Part shown: piece after piece, positions 51,321-60,410 of the stretch
Layout: each line of letters begins with the position of its first letter
Position numbering within the stretch: the stretch's first letter is position 1
DNA from: an uncultured Pelagibacteraceae bacterium
GTDB lineage: Bacteria > Pseudomonadota > Alphaproteobacteria > Pelagibacterales > Pelagibacteraceae
Assembly (NCBI GenBank): GCA_902633985.1
Contig: CACPHV010000003.1
Location: 51,782-115,781, forward strand
Reading direction: 5' to 3'
DNA length: 64,000 nucleotides
Position numbers and translations under genes: made by a program
The notes under the pieces: generated by a model
Seen by the model: only the letters and a program-made list of their open reading frames with translations
Databases searched by the model: none
What the model was told of the DNA's origin: nothing

Positions 51321-51571
51321 TGAATATATTTACTTTAATTTTAATTAAATTTATCAAAGGCTATAAATATTTGATTAGTCCATTGTTGGGTCATTCTTGT
51401 AGATATTTACCAACATGTTCTGAATACAGCATAGATGCTTTAAAAGAGTATGGTTTTTTTAAAGGTTTATTACTTAGTATAAAAAGAATTTTATCCTGTC
51501 ATCCAATAAAATTTTTAGGGGGTGGCGAAGGTTTTGACCCAGTTAAAAAAGAAATAAAGGATAATAAATAA
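51320..51571 (+). CDS. yidD: membrane protein insertion efficiency factor YidD
   Basis: [33 protein letters not shown]. Confidence 0.95.
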   Translation: MNIFTLILIKFIKGYKYLISPLLGHSCRYLPTCSEYSIDALKEYGFFKGLLLSIKRILSCHPIKFLGGGEGFDPVKKEIKDNK

Positions 51572-53250
51572 TGGAAACTAGAAATATAATTGCCGCCATA
51601 AGTTTATCAGCTGCTGTAATTATATTATACTCGCTATTTTTTGCACCACCTCCTGTAACGAAAGAAAATTTAGCTGAAAAAACTAAGACTGAACAGAATT
51701 CAGACGCACCTAGTCTTGATCAAAAAGAAAATGTAACTGAAATTTCACGAGAAGAAGCGTTACAACAAAGTGAAAGAATTCAATTTGAGAACCAAAGTAT
51801 TATTGGATCTATTTCATTAAAGGGGGCCGCAATAGACGATCTAACTTTCAAAGAATATAATGTTAGTTTGGAAAGCGATGAAAAGGTAAAATTTCTTGCA
51901 CCACGAAGCTCTAAAGAAGGCTATATAATTGAAAGTGGCTTTATAACTACTGATAAAAATATCGATATTCCAAATGCAGATTCAATTTGGTCAGTTTCTG
52001 GAAATAATAAATTAACTGATCAATCTCCAATAAAACTAAGTTGGACTAATGATCAAGGGGTCACTTTTGAAAAAGAAATTGCATTAGATGATAAGTTTTT
52101 ATTCACAATAAAACAAAGAGTTATAAATTCTACTGATAAAAACTATGACTTCTATTCTTATGGACAAATTATAAGAAATCAGATCCCAGAAGGTATAACT
52201 GATTTTTACATTCTTCATGAGGGTCCTATTGCTACGTTAGATGAAGAATTAATTGAGGAAGATTATGACGATATTGAAGAGAAAAAATTTTCAAGAACAG
52301 CTCAAAAAGGATGGTTAGGAATTGGAGATAAGTACTACATATCAACGCTTATTCCACCAAGAGAAAAAGAATTCAAAACTACAATGGATTATAAGAATAA
52401 GTACAGAATAAACTTTGTTACAACAGAACCATTAGAATTAACTGGTAATTCTTCTATAGAAGAAAATTTACAAGTAATTGTAGCTGCAAAACGAGTTGAT
52501 GTTATTGATGGATACGCAGAGTCTTTAAAAATAGATAAATTTGATTTAACAATTGATTGGGGCTTTCTGTACTTTTTGACTCGACCTTTATTCACTGCTT
52601 TAGAGTATTTCTTTAAAATATTTGGTAATTATGGATTGGCAATTATTGCTGTTACTGTTTGTATTCGTGTAGCATTTTTTCCACTTGCTAACTTTTCATT
52701 CAGAAGCATGGCTAAGATGAAAGCTCTACAGCCTGAGATGGCAAGACTTAAGGAAGTACATAAAGATGACAAGATGAAATTGCAACAAGCAATGATGGCT
52801 CTTTATAAAAAAGAGAAGGTAAATCCTATGAGTGGGTGTCTTCCCATTTTGATTCAAATTCCGGTATTCTTTGCTCTTTATAAGGTTTTATTTGTAACGA
52901 TAGAAATGCGTCATATGCCTTTTTATGGTTGGATCCAAGATTTAAGTGCTAAGGATCCTACTTCAATATTTAATTTATTTGGATTGTTTCCTTATGACGT
53001 ACCTTCTTTCCTTGTAATTGGGGCATGGCCAGTTGCTATGGGAGTATCAATGTGGGTTCAACAAAAGTTAAATCCTGCTCCAACAGATCCAATGCAAGCA
53101 AAAATATTTATGTTCTTCCCTTTGTTTTTAACAGTAATTCTTGCACCATTCCCAAGTGGGTTAGTAATTTATTGGACAGTTAATAACATTTTAACAATGG
53201 CTCAGCAGGTTGTAATAATGAAACGTACAACAGTTAAAACTGTAACCTAA
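51571..53250 (+). CDS. yidC: membrane protein insertase YidC
   Basis: N-terminal TM, periplasmic domain, C-terminal NPMSGCLPILIQIPVFFALYKVL and YWTVNNILTMAQQ. Confidence 0.97.
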   Translation: METRNIIAAISLSAAVIILYSLFFAPPPVTKENLAEKTKTEQNSDAPSLDQKENVTEISREEALQQSERIQFENQSIIGSISLKGAAIDDLTFKEYNVSLESDEKVKFLAPRSSKEGYIIESGFITTDKNIDIPNADSIWSVSGNNKLTDQSPIKLSWTNDQGVTFEKEIALDDKFLFTIKQRVINSTDKNYDFYSYGQIIRNQIPEGITDFYILHEGPIATLDEELIEEDYDDIEEKKFSRTAQKGWLGIGDKYYISTLIPPREKEFKTTMDYKNKYRINFVTTEPLELTGNSSIEENLQVIVAAKRVDVIDGYAESLKIDKFDLTIDWGFLYFLTRPLFTALEYFFKIFGNYGLAIIAVTVCIRVAFFPLANFSFRSMAKMKALQPEMARLKEVHKDDKMKLQQAMMALYKKEKVNPMSGCLPILIQIPVFFALYKVLFVTIEMRHMPFYGWIQDLSAKDPTSIFNLFGLFPYDVPSFLVIGAWPVAMGVSMWVQQKLNPAPTDPMQAKIFMFFPLFLTVILAPFPSGLVIYWTVNNILTMAQQVVIMKRTTVKTVT

Positions 53251-53264
53251 TTAAAAAATAATAA

Positions 53265-54113
53265 ATGGACCTAGAAAAGATATTACCTAAAGATGGGCCA
53301 CCAATTAATGAAGTAACTAAATATATTGAAAAATATAAAAATGATTTAATAGTAATTAAATACGGTGGAAATGTTTTAATTGATAGAAACATATTTAATA
53401 ATTTTATAACTGATCTTATTGTTTTAAATAAATTAGGCCTTGCAACTGTGGTAATTCATGGTGGTGGACCTAGAATTAAAAGAGAACTAGAAAAATCAAA
53501 TATTCAATCAAAATTTATAAGAGGACTAAGAGTAACTGATAAAAATATAATTGACATTGTTGAAACTGTTTTGATTGATTTTAATAATGACATTGTTAAT
53601 TCTTTAAAAGACAAAGGAACAGAAGCAATCTCTATTAATACAAAAAATAATAATGTTATAAGAATTATACCAGAAGTGGAAGAGCTAGGATTTGTAGGAA
53701 TACCAAATGAGATTAATAATGAAAAAATATTAGATATAATTAATCAAAATAAAATTCCTATAATTTCACCATTAGGATTAGGTAAAGAAAACCAAACATA
53801 TAATATTAATGGAGATACGGCTGCAATGGCCATAGCAAAATCTTTGAAATCTAGAAGACTTTTGTTAATGACGAATGTGGATGGTGTTCTAGACAAAAAT
53901 AAAAAATTAATAGAAGAAATTTCCTCATCCGAGATTATGAAAATGATTAAAGATGAAACTATTACAGAAGGTATGATACCTAAAATAAATGCATGCTTAG
54001 ATGCGGTGAATAATGGTGTAACAGCAGTTGGTATAATCAATGGCACAAAGCCACATTCGTGTTTATGGGAAATATTCTCTGACAAGGGCTCCGGGACTCT
54101 AATAAGACAATGA
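53265..54113 (+). CDS. argB: acetylglutamate kinase
   Basis: VIKYGGNVL, VVIHGGGPRI, NINGDTAAMAIAKSL, GGMIPK-like EGMIPKINACLDAV. Confidence 0.95.
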   Translation: MDLEKILPKDGPPINEVTKYIEKYKNDLIVIKYGGNVLIDRNIFNNFITDLIVLNKLGLATVVIHGGGPRIKRELEKSNIQSKFIRGLRVTDKNIIDIVETVLIDFNNDIVNSLKDKGTEAISINTKNNNVIRIIPEVEELGFVGIPNEINNEKILDIINQNKIPIISPLGLGKENQTYNINGDTAAMAIAKSLKSRRLLLMTNVDGVLDKNKKLIEEISSSEIMKMIKDETITEGMIPKINACLDAVNNGVTAVGIINGTKPHSCLWEIFSDKGSGTLIRQ

Positions 54114-54781
54114 AAGAATTAAAGAATATCAAAAACATATTATTTGATTGTGATGGGGTACTCTATAGTGATCTTGAAGGAGTATTTGGTCAAGTAAGTA
54201 AAAAAATGACTCAATATATTTCGAATAAATTAAATGTAGATTTAAAAGAGGCAAAAGAATTACAAACAAATTATTTTCATAAATATAACACTAGTCTTAA
54301 TGGTTTAATGATACATCACGATATACCTCCAAGAGAATTTTTAGACTACGTACATGATATTAACTTAGATTTTTTAGAAAGAGATACTGCTTTAAGAAAT
54401 GAGCTTGAAAATATTAATCTAAACAAATTTGTGTTTACAAATGGTAGTAAAGAACATGTTAAAAATATTACTTCTCACTTAGGAATTGATGATCAATTTG
54501 ACGGTGTATTCGATATTGTTGATGCTGAGTACAGTCCAAAACCTGAGGCAAAAGCATTTGATCTGATGGTCAAAAAATTTCAAATTGATCCAACTGAGAC
54601 ACTTTACATTGAAGATATCGCAAAAAACTTATCTATTGGAAAAGAAAGAGGAGCAAAAACAGTTTGGCTAATCAATGATGAATACTGGGGTAAAAAAGAG
54701 TCTGATGAAGAGTATATTGATTACAAAATTGAAAATCTTTCTTTATTTTTAAAAGAAATAAGGTTATTAAAAAACTCATAA
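54110..54781 (+). CDS. HAD-family hydrolase (pyrimidine 5'-nucleotidase type)
   Basis: FDCDGVLYSD, FTNGSKEHVKNI, KPEAKAFDLM, YIEDIAKNL. Confidence 0.85.
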   Translation: MKELKNIKNILFDCDGVLYSDLEGVFGQVSKKMTQYISNKLNVDLKEAKELQTNYFHKYNTSLNGLMIHHDIPPREFLDYVHDINLDFLERDTALRNELENINLNKFVFTNGSKEHVKNITSHLGIDDQFDGVFDIVDAEYSPKPEAKAFDLMVKKFQIDPTETLYIEDIAKNLSIGKERGAKTVWLINDEYWGKKESDEEYIDYKIENLSLFLKEIRLLKNS

Positions 54782-54785
54782 AACT

Positions 54786-55613
54786 ATGAGTATTGAGAAA
54801 ATTATAAATGAAGCTTGGGAAAATAAAGACCAAGTAAATCAAAATTCAGATAAATCTTTAAAGGATGCTGTGAATCAAATTATTGATGATTTAGACAGTG
54901 GGAAAGCAAGAGTAGCTGAAAAAATCAATGGTGAATGGGTTACACATCAACATCTAAAAAAAGCTATAATGTTAAGTTTTAGAATGTATCCAATGGAAAG
55001 TTTAAATGGTCCATACAGTAGTTGGTATGACAAAGCTCATTTACTTAAAGGTAAAACAGCTGGATGGACAAAAGAGGATCATGAAAAAGCTGGTTTTAGA
55101 ATGGTACCTAATTCACCTGTAAGAAAAGGATCATTTGTAGGAAAGAATGCGGTTTTAATGCCGTGTTATGTAAATATTGGTGCATATATTGATGAAGGAA
55201 CAATGATGGATACATTTAGTCGTGCAGGAAGTTGTTGCCAGATTGGAAAAAATTGTCATATCTCAGCTGGTACTGGAGTTGGAGGTGTATTAGAACCTGC
55301 TCAAGCATTACCAACGATTATTGAAGATAATGTTTTCTTAGGAGCAATGTCCGAAGTAGTTGAAGGTGTAATAGTTGGAGAAGGCTCTGTTCTAAGTATG
55401 GGAATGTATATTGGACAATCAACAAAAATTGTTAATAGAAAAACTGGAGAAATAACTTATGGAAAAATTCCACCTTATTCAGTGGTAGTTCCAGGATCCT
55501 TGCCAGATAAAAACAATCCACAAGCGCCATCTTTGTATTGTGCAGTAATAATTAAACAAGTTGATGAAAAGACGAGATCAAAAACATCAGTTAACGATCT
55601 TTTAAGAGAATAA
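54786..55613 (+). CDS. dapD: 2,3,4,5-tetrahydropyridine-2,6-dicarboxylate N-succinyltransferase
   Basis: AVLMPCYVNIGAYIDEGTMMDTFSRAGSCCQIGKNCHISAGTGVGGVLEP. Confidence 0.97.
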   Translation: MSIEKIINEAWENKDQVNQNSDKSLKDAVNQIIDDLDSGKARVAEKINGEWVTHQHLKKAIMLSFRMYPMESLNGPYSSWYDKAHLLKGKTAGWTKEDHEKAGFRMVPNSPVRKGSFVGKNAVLMPCYVNIGAYIDEGTMMDTFSRAGSCCQIGKNCHISAGTGVGGVLEPAQALPTIIEDNVFLGAMSEVVEGVIVGEGSVLSMGMYIGQSTKIVNRKTGEITYGKIPPYSVVVPGSLPDKNNPQAPSLYCAVIIKQVDEKTRSKTSVNDLLRE

Positions 55614-55615
55614 AA

Positions 55616-56773
55616 ATGCAAAAAATTAATGAACTTCAATTAGCTAAAGAGCTAATTAGGTTTCCATCTGTTACAAAAACTGATGCCGGTGTAATTAAAT
55701 TTTTAGAAAAAAAATTAAAAAAAATCGGCTTTAAGACTAAAATTCTCGAGTTCAAAGATAAAAATAGTTATCCTGTAAAAAATCTTTATGCAAGACTTGG
55801 TACCGCAAGTCCAAATTTTTGTTATGCAGGTCATTTAGATGTAGTACCACCGGGCAATTTAAATGGTTGGACTATTAATCCCTTTAAACCAGCTGTTAAA
55901 AAAGGATACTTAATTGGTAGAGGTGCAAATGATATGAAAAGCTCAATAGCTGCATTTGTTACTGCGGTTAGTAATTTTTCTAAAATAAATAAAAAATTTG
56001 TTGGGTCTATTAGTCTTCTAATCACTGGAGACGAAGAAGGAGTTGCAATTAATGGGACAAAAAAAGTTGTTGAGTATTTGAGAAAAAGAAAAGAAAAAAT
56101 AGATTTTTGCTTAGTGGGAGAACCTACGAATCCAAATAAATTAGGAGAAATGATTAAAATTGGTCGTAGAGGTAGTATGACTGGAAAATTGACTGTCATT
56201 GGTATTCAAGGTCATGTAGCTTACCCAAATAGAGCCAACAATCCTTCAACAGCTTTGGTTCGAATACTAAAAGAGTTAAAAGAAATTAAATTTGATAAAG
56301 GTACAAAAGATTTTCAACCTACAAATTTAGAAATAACAAAAATTGACATTGACAATTCAGCTGACAATGTAATTCCAGGTTTAGCTAGTGCTTCATTTAA
56401 TATTAGATTTAATAATAAACATACATCCTACAAATTAAAGAATAAAATAAACAAAATAATAAAACAAATTTGTAGTAAAAATAAATCAAAATTTAAAATT
56501 GAATATAGTGTTTCTGGTGAGGCTTTTTTAACTAAACCAAATAAAACTACATTTATGATTCAAAATACAATTAAAAAAATTACTAGAATTAAACCAAAGT
56601 TATCAACAACTGGTGGCACGTCGGATGCTAGATTTATAAGAAAAATAGCTCCATGTTTAGAATTTGGGTTAGTAGGAAAAACTATGCATAAAGTAGGGGA
56701 ATGTGTGTCCTTATCTGATTTAAAAAGATTAACTTTAATTTATACTAAAATCTTAGATAATTACTTTAAGTGA
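55616..56773 (+). CDS. dapE: succinyl-diaminopimelate desuccinylase
   Basis: FCYAGHLDVVPPG, GRGANDMKSSIAAF, GRRGSMTGKLTVIGIQGHVAYP, TTGGTSDARFI. Confidence 0.95.
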   Translation: MQKINELQLAKELIRFPSVTKTDAGVIKFLEKKLKKIGFKTKILEFKDKNSYPVKNLYARLGTASPNFCYAGHLDVVPPGNLNGWTINPFKPAVKKGYLIGRGANDMKSSIAAFVTAVSNFSKINKKFVGSISLLITGDEEGVAINGTKKVVEYLRKRKEKIDFCLVGEPTNPNKLGEMIKIGRRGSMTGKLTVIGIQGHVAYPNRANNPSTALVRILKELKEIKFDKGTKDFQPTNLEITKIDIDNSADNVIPGLASASFNIRFNNKHTSYKLKNKINKIIKQICSKNKSKFKIEYSVSGEAFLTKPNKTTFMIQNTIKKITRIKPKLSTTGGTSDARFIRKIAPCLEFGLVGKTMHKVGECVSLSDLKRLTLIYTKILDNYFK

Positions 56774-57699
56774 AAACTGGCTTAATTACATCAGATACAT
56801 CTAAAAATCATGATACAGGTCCTGGACATCCAGAACAAATAGCAAGGGTATCAGTCATAGTAGAAAATTTTAAAAAACTTAATAATAAAAATCTTATATG
56901 GAAGAAACCATCTAGAGTTTCAGATGATATTCTATTAACCACACATGAAAATAATTATTTAAATTTAGTAAAAAGTTCTTTCCCAAAAAAAGGTTTTTTT
57001 TCACTTGATGGTGATACAATCATTTCACCTGGAAGCAAAGACGCAACTTTCGATGCTGTTGGATCAATAATTGCTGCAATTGATGGGGTGGAAAAAAAAG
57101 AATTTAGAAATGCATTCTGTAGTGTTCGACCTCCTGGACATCATAGTTCACAAAATAAGGCTGCTGGTTTTTGCATTTTAAATTCAGTGAGTATTGGTGC
57201 AAATTATTTGTTGAAAAAACATAAATACAAGAAAGTTGCAATAATAGATTTTGATGTACATCACGGTAATGGAACGCAGGATATTTTTTATGAAAATGAA
57301 AATGTTCTTTTTATATCAACTCACCAATATCCCTACTACCCAGGAACTGGTTCAGAACAAGAAAGAGGTAAATTTAACAATATCTTTAATATACCTTTGC
57401 CAGCTGGCATAAGTTCAGAAGAATATTTAAACGTATTTGAACGTGTATTAAAAAAATTAGAGGAGTTTAGACCAGAGTTTATATTAATTAGCGCTGGTTT
57501 TGACGCCCATGAAGATGACCCCCTCGCTCAATTTAATTTAAAAACAGAGGATTATTTTACTATTACTAAAAGAGTGTTAGAGGCTTCTAAAAAGTTTTGT
57601 AATGGAAAAGTTGTTTCAATTTTAGAGGGCGGTTATGACCTAAACGCACTTCGAGACAGCACTAAAAGACATGTTGATGCTCTTTTAGAATTTAATTGA
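56770..57699 (+). CDS. histone deacetylase / acetylpolyamine amidohydrolase family protein
   Basis: VRPPGHHSSQNKAAGFCILN, IIDFDVHHGNGTQDIFY, SAGFDAHEDDPL, LEGGYD; GTG start overlapping the dapE stop. Confidence 0.93.
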   Translation: MKTGLITSDTSKNHDTGPGHPEQIARVSVIVENFKKLNNKNLIWKKPSRVSDDILLTTHENNYLNLVKSSFPKKGFFSLDGDTIISPGSKDATFDAVGSIIAAIDGVEKKEFRNAFCSVRPPGHHSSQNKAAGFCILNSVSIGANYLLKKHKYKKVAIIDFDVHHGNGTQDIFYENENVLFISTHQYPYYPGTGSEQERGKFNNIFNIPLPAGISSEEYLNVFERVLKKLEEFRPEFILISAGFDAHEDDPLAQFNLKTEDYFTITKRVLEASKKFCNGKVVSILEGGYDLNALRDSTKRHVDALLEFN

Positions 57700-57732
57700 T
57701 AATTCTTAAGAAAACTCTTAATAAAAAATTTC

Positions 57733-58224
57733 ATGAAGTTATATAAAATAAAAAAATCTAGCATTGATAATAAAGGAAGAGGGCTTTATGCAACTCGTGA
57801 CATTAAAGAGGGAACCAAAATAATTGACTATGTCGGAAAACTTATAACAAAAAAACAAACACAGGCTTCTGATAAGTACGATAATAGTAAACCAATATAT
57901 TTATTCACAATAAATAAAAGATACGATCTAGATGGAGATTTTCCATGGAATACTGCAGGTTTAATTAATCATTCTTGTGATAATAATTGTGATTACGATG
58001 GAAAGGGATTGAAAATTTGGGTCAAAGCAATCAAAGATATTAAAAAAGGTGAGGAGTTTACCTGTGATTATGGATTTGGTTATGATGAAAACTACAAACA
58101 ATTTCCTTGTAAATGTAAATCAAAAAACTGTTGTGGTTACATTGTAAGAGCTGAGTCTAGATGGCGAATAAATAAAAAGTTTGCTATGAGCAATAAAAAT
58201 AAATTAATAAAGAACTCTAAATAA
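57733..58224 (+). CDS. SET-domain protein with post-SET cysteine motif
   Basis: GRGLYATRDIKEGTKIIDYVG, NTAGLINHSCDNNC, GEEFTCDYGFGYDE, CKCKSKNCCGYI. Confidence 0.92.
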   Translation: MKLYKIKKSSIDNKGRGLYATRDIKEGTKIIDYVGKLITKKQTQASDKYDNSKPIYLFTINKRYDLDGDFPWNTAGLINHSCDNNCDYDGKGLKIWVKAIKDIKKGEEFTCDYGFGYDENYKQFPCKCKSKNCCGYIVRAESRWRINKKFAMSNKNKLIKNSK

Positions 58225-58944
58225 AAATAAACCACTTGGTGGTGCTGGAGGAGCACACAGTGTTCTTTTTTTTGACTTAAATCTCTTTTCAAAAGTTTTT
58301 AAATCCCATTTAGTTTCTCCCAAATATTTTAAACAACCAACCATAGATCTAACCTGATGTTGTAAAAATGATTGAGAACTAAATTGAAATTCAATTTTAT
58401 TTTTTGATGATTTAATTTTAATTGATTTAATAGTTTTAATTGGACTTTTAGCGTGACAGCTTGAAGATCTAAAAGTTGAATAATCATTAGTTCCTAATAA
58501 CTTCTTTGCACCCTTTTTCATTAATTCTAAATTTAAAGGCTTACGAACATGCCACACTCTATTTTTTTCAATTATTGGTTGGCTTATTTGGTTAAAAATG
58601 AAGTATTTATAAATTCTTTGTTTTGCTGAAAATCTAGCATGAAATTTATTATTTCTTTTTTTAATATTTTTGATTGCAATGTCTTTTAAATTTAAAAAAT
58701 GATTAATGGATTTTAAAAATTTAATTTTATCGGTTATTTTATTTTTGCAATCAAAGTGTGCAGATTGCTCAAATGCATGAACCCCTGCATCAGTTCTTCC
58801 TTGACCATATAAAACAATTTTTTCTTTTAATAATTTTGATAATTTTTCTTGAATTAATCCTTGAATTGTTGGTCCCTTTTTTTGAATTTGCCATCCTCTA
58901 AAATTTGTCCCTACATACTCAATAAGTATTTGGTATCTATTCAT
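58204..58944 (-). CDS. truA: tRNA pseudouridine(38-40) synthase
   Basis: YVGTNFRGWQIQ, GRTDAGVHAFEQSAHF, FLQHQVRSMVGCL. Confidence 0.95.
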   Translation of the reverse strand: MNRYQILIEYVGTNFRGWQIQKKGPTIQGLIQEKLSKLLKEKIVLYGQGRTDAGVHAFEQSAHFDCKNKITDKIKFLKSINHFLNLKDIAIKNIKKRNNKFHARFSAKQRIYKYFIFNQISQPIIEKNRVWHVRKPLNLELMKKGAKKLLGTNDYSTFRSSSCHAKSPIKTIKSIKIKSSKNKIEFQFSSQSFLQHQVRSMVGCLKYLGETKWDLKTFEKRFKSKKRTLCAPPAPPSGLFLFRVLY

Positions 58945-59867
58945 TATAAAAATGAACCTTTTTTAATTTGTGTTCCTAAAACAAATTCTCCAATACTTTG
59001 ACGCTTTTTTCCTTGTCTTTGTATCTCTTTAATTTTTATTGATTTTTTATCTCCACATGAAATTTCTAAATGGTCAGATAAAACCTCACCTGGTTTTCCT
59101 TGTGATTGTCCAATTTCTGCTTTTAATATTTTATATCTCTCACTGTTAAACATGAAATAAGCGCCTGGAACTGGATAAAGTCCATTTATTTTACCAATTA
59201 TAATTTTAGAATCTTCTTTCCAATTAATCTGCCCCTCTAATTTTTGAATTTTTGGTGCGTATGTAGCTGATGAATGATCTTGTTCTATAAAGTTTGCTTT
59301 ATCCTCACATATATCATCTATATTATTTAAAATTTTCTCTGCAGCCAAACTTGATAGCTTTTCATTAATATCTTCAGCATTTAAATTACTTTCTATATTA
59401 ATTTTATAAACATTACATACCGGTCCTGTATCTAGTTCTTCCCCTATTTTCATAATACTAATTCCTGTCTCTTTATCTAAATTCATAATTGATCTTTGAA
59501 TAGGAGCAGCACCTCTCCATTTTGGAAGAATAGATGCATGTATATTAATAAAACCTTTTTTAGTTAAATTTAAATATGACTTTGGTATAATTTGACCATA
59601 AGCCACAACTATTGCTAAATCTGCCTCTAAAGATTTAAAATATTCTAATTCATCTAAATTTTCTTTTAATGAATTTGGTGTTCTAAATTCTATATTTAAA
59701 GTCTCTGAAATTAATTGAATTGGTGACTTGTTAATTTTTTGACCTCTTTTAGATTTTTGAGGTGGTTGTGTATAAACACAAGAAATAGTATATCCATTTT
59801 GATAAAGTGATTTTAAAATTGGAACAGCGAACATGGGAGTACCCATAAAAACTATTTTTTTTAGCAT
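58944..59867 (-). CDS. fmt: methionyl-tRNA formyltransferase
   Basis: IVFMGTPMFAVPIL, VVAYGQIIPKSYL, NIHASILPKWRGAAPIQRSI. Confidence 0.96.
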   Translation of the reverse strand: MLKKIVFMGTPMFAVPILKSLYQNGYTISCVYTQPPQKSKRGQKINKSPIQLISETLNIEFRTPNSLKENLDELEYFKSLEADLAIVVAYGQIIPKSYLNLTKKGFINIHASILPKWRGAAPIQRSIMNLDKETGISIMKIGEELDTGPVCNVYKINIESNLNAEDINEKLSSLAAEKILNNIDDICEDKANFIEQDHSSATYAPKIQKLEGQINWKEDSKIIIGKINGLYPVPGAYFMFNSERYKILKAEIGQSQGKPGEVLSDHLEISCGDKKSIKIKEIQRQGKKRQSIGEFVLGTQIKKGSFL

Positions 59868-59870
59868 TGA

Positions 59871-60389
59871 TTAAGCTTCTACAGAAATAGATTTTAATTT
59901 TGATAATTTTTTAATTATCATTGACCTTTTTAATTTTGAAAGATGATCAATAAATAAGATTCCCTCTAAATGGTCCATCTCGTGCTGAATACATGTTGCC
60001 AGAAGACCATCGGCCTTTAACAATTTCTTTTTTCCATCATAATCAAGATATTCTACTTCGCACTTACTAGGTCTATCAATTTCTGCAAACTGATTTGGTA
60101 CAGAAAGACATCCTTCCTCATAAGTTGCTTTTTTTGGATCTTTATTTTTGATAACCGGATTAACGAAATATCTTGGATCTTTTTTGCTCTCATCTTTACT
60201 TATATCCATTACAATTATCCTCTTTGGTACACCAACTTGTATCGCCGCGAGACCAATTCCGTTTGCGTCGTACATTGTCTCTAGCATATCATCCATCAAT
60301 TTTTGCTCTTCTTTACCAACACTATTGACTGGTTTAGATATTTGCCTAAGTAATTTATTAGGTTCTGTTATTATAGTTCTTATAGCCAT
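59871..60389 (-). CDS. def: peptide deformylase
   Basis: GIGLAAIQVGVPKRI, EEGCLSVPNQ, QHEMDHLEGILFID. Confidence 0.97.
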   Translation of the reverse strand: MAIRTIITEPNKLLRQISKPVNSVGKEEQKLMDDMLETMYDANGIGLAAIQVGVPKRIIVMDISKDESKKDPRYFVNPVIKNKDPKKATYEEGCLSVPNQFAEIDRPSKCEVEYLDYDGKKKLLKADGLLATCIQHEMDHLEGILFIDHLSKLKRSMIIKKLSKLKSISVEA

Positions 60390-60410
60390 AACTTGATTTT
60401 ATTATAATTT

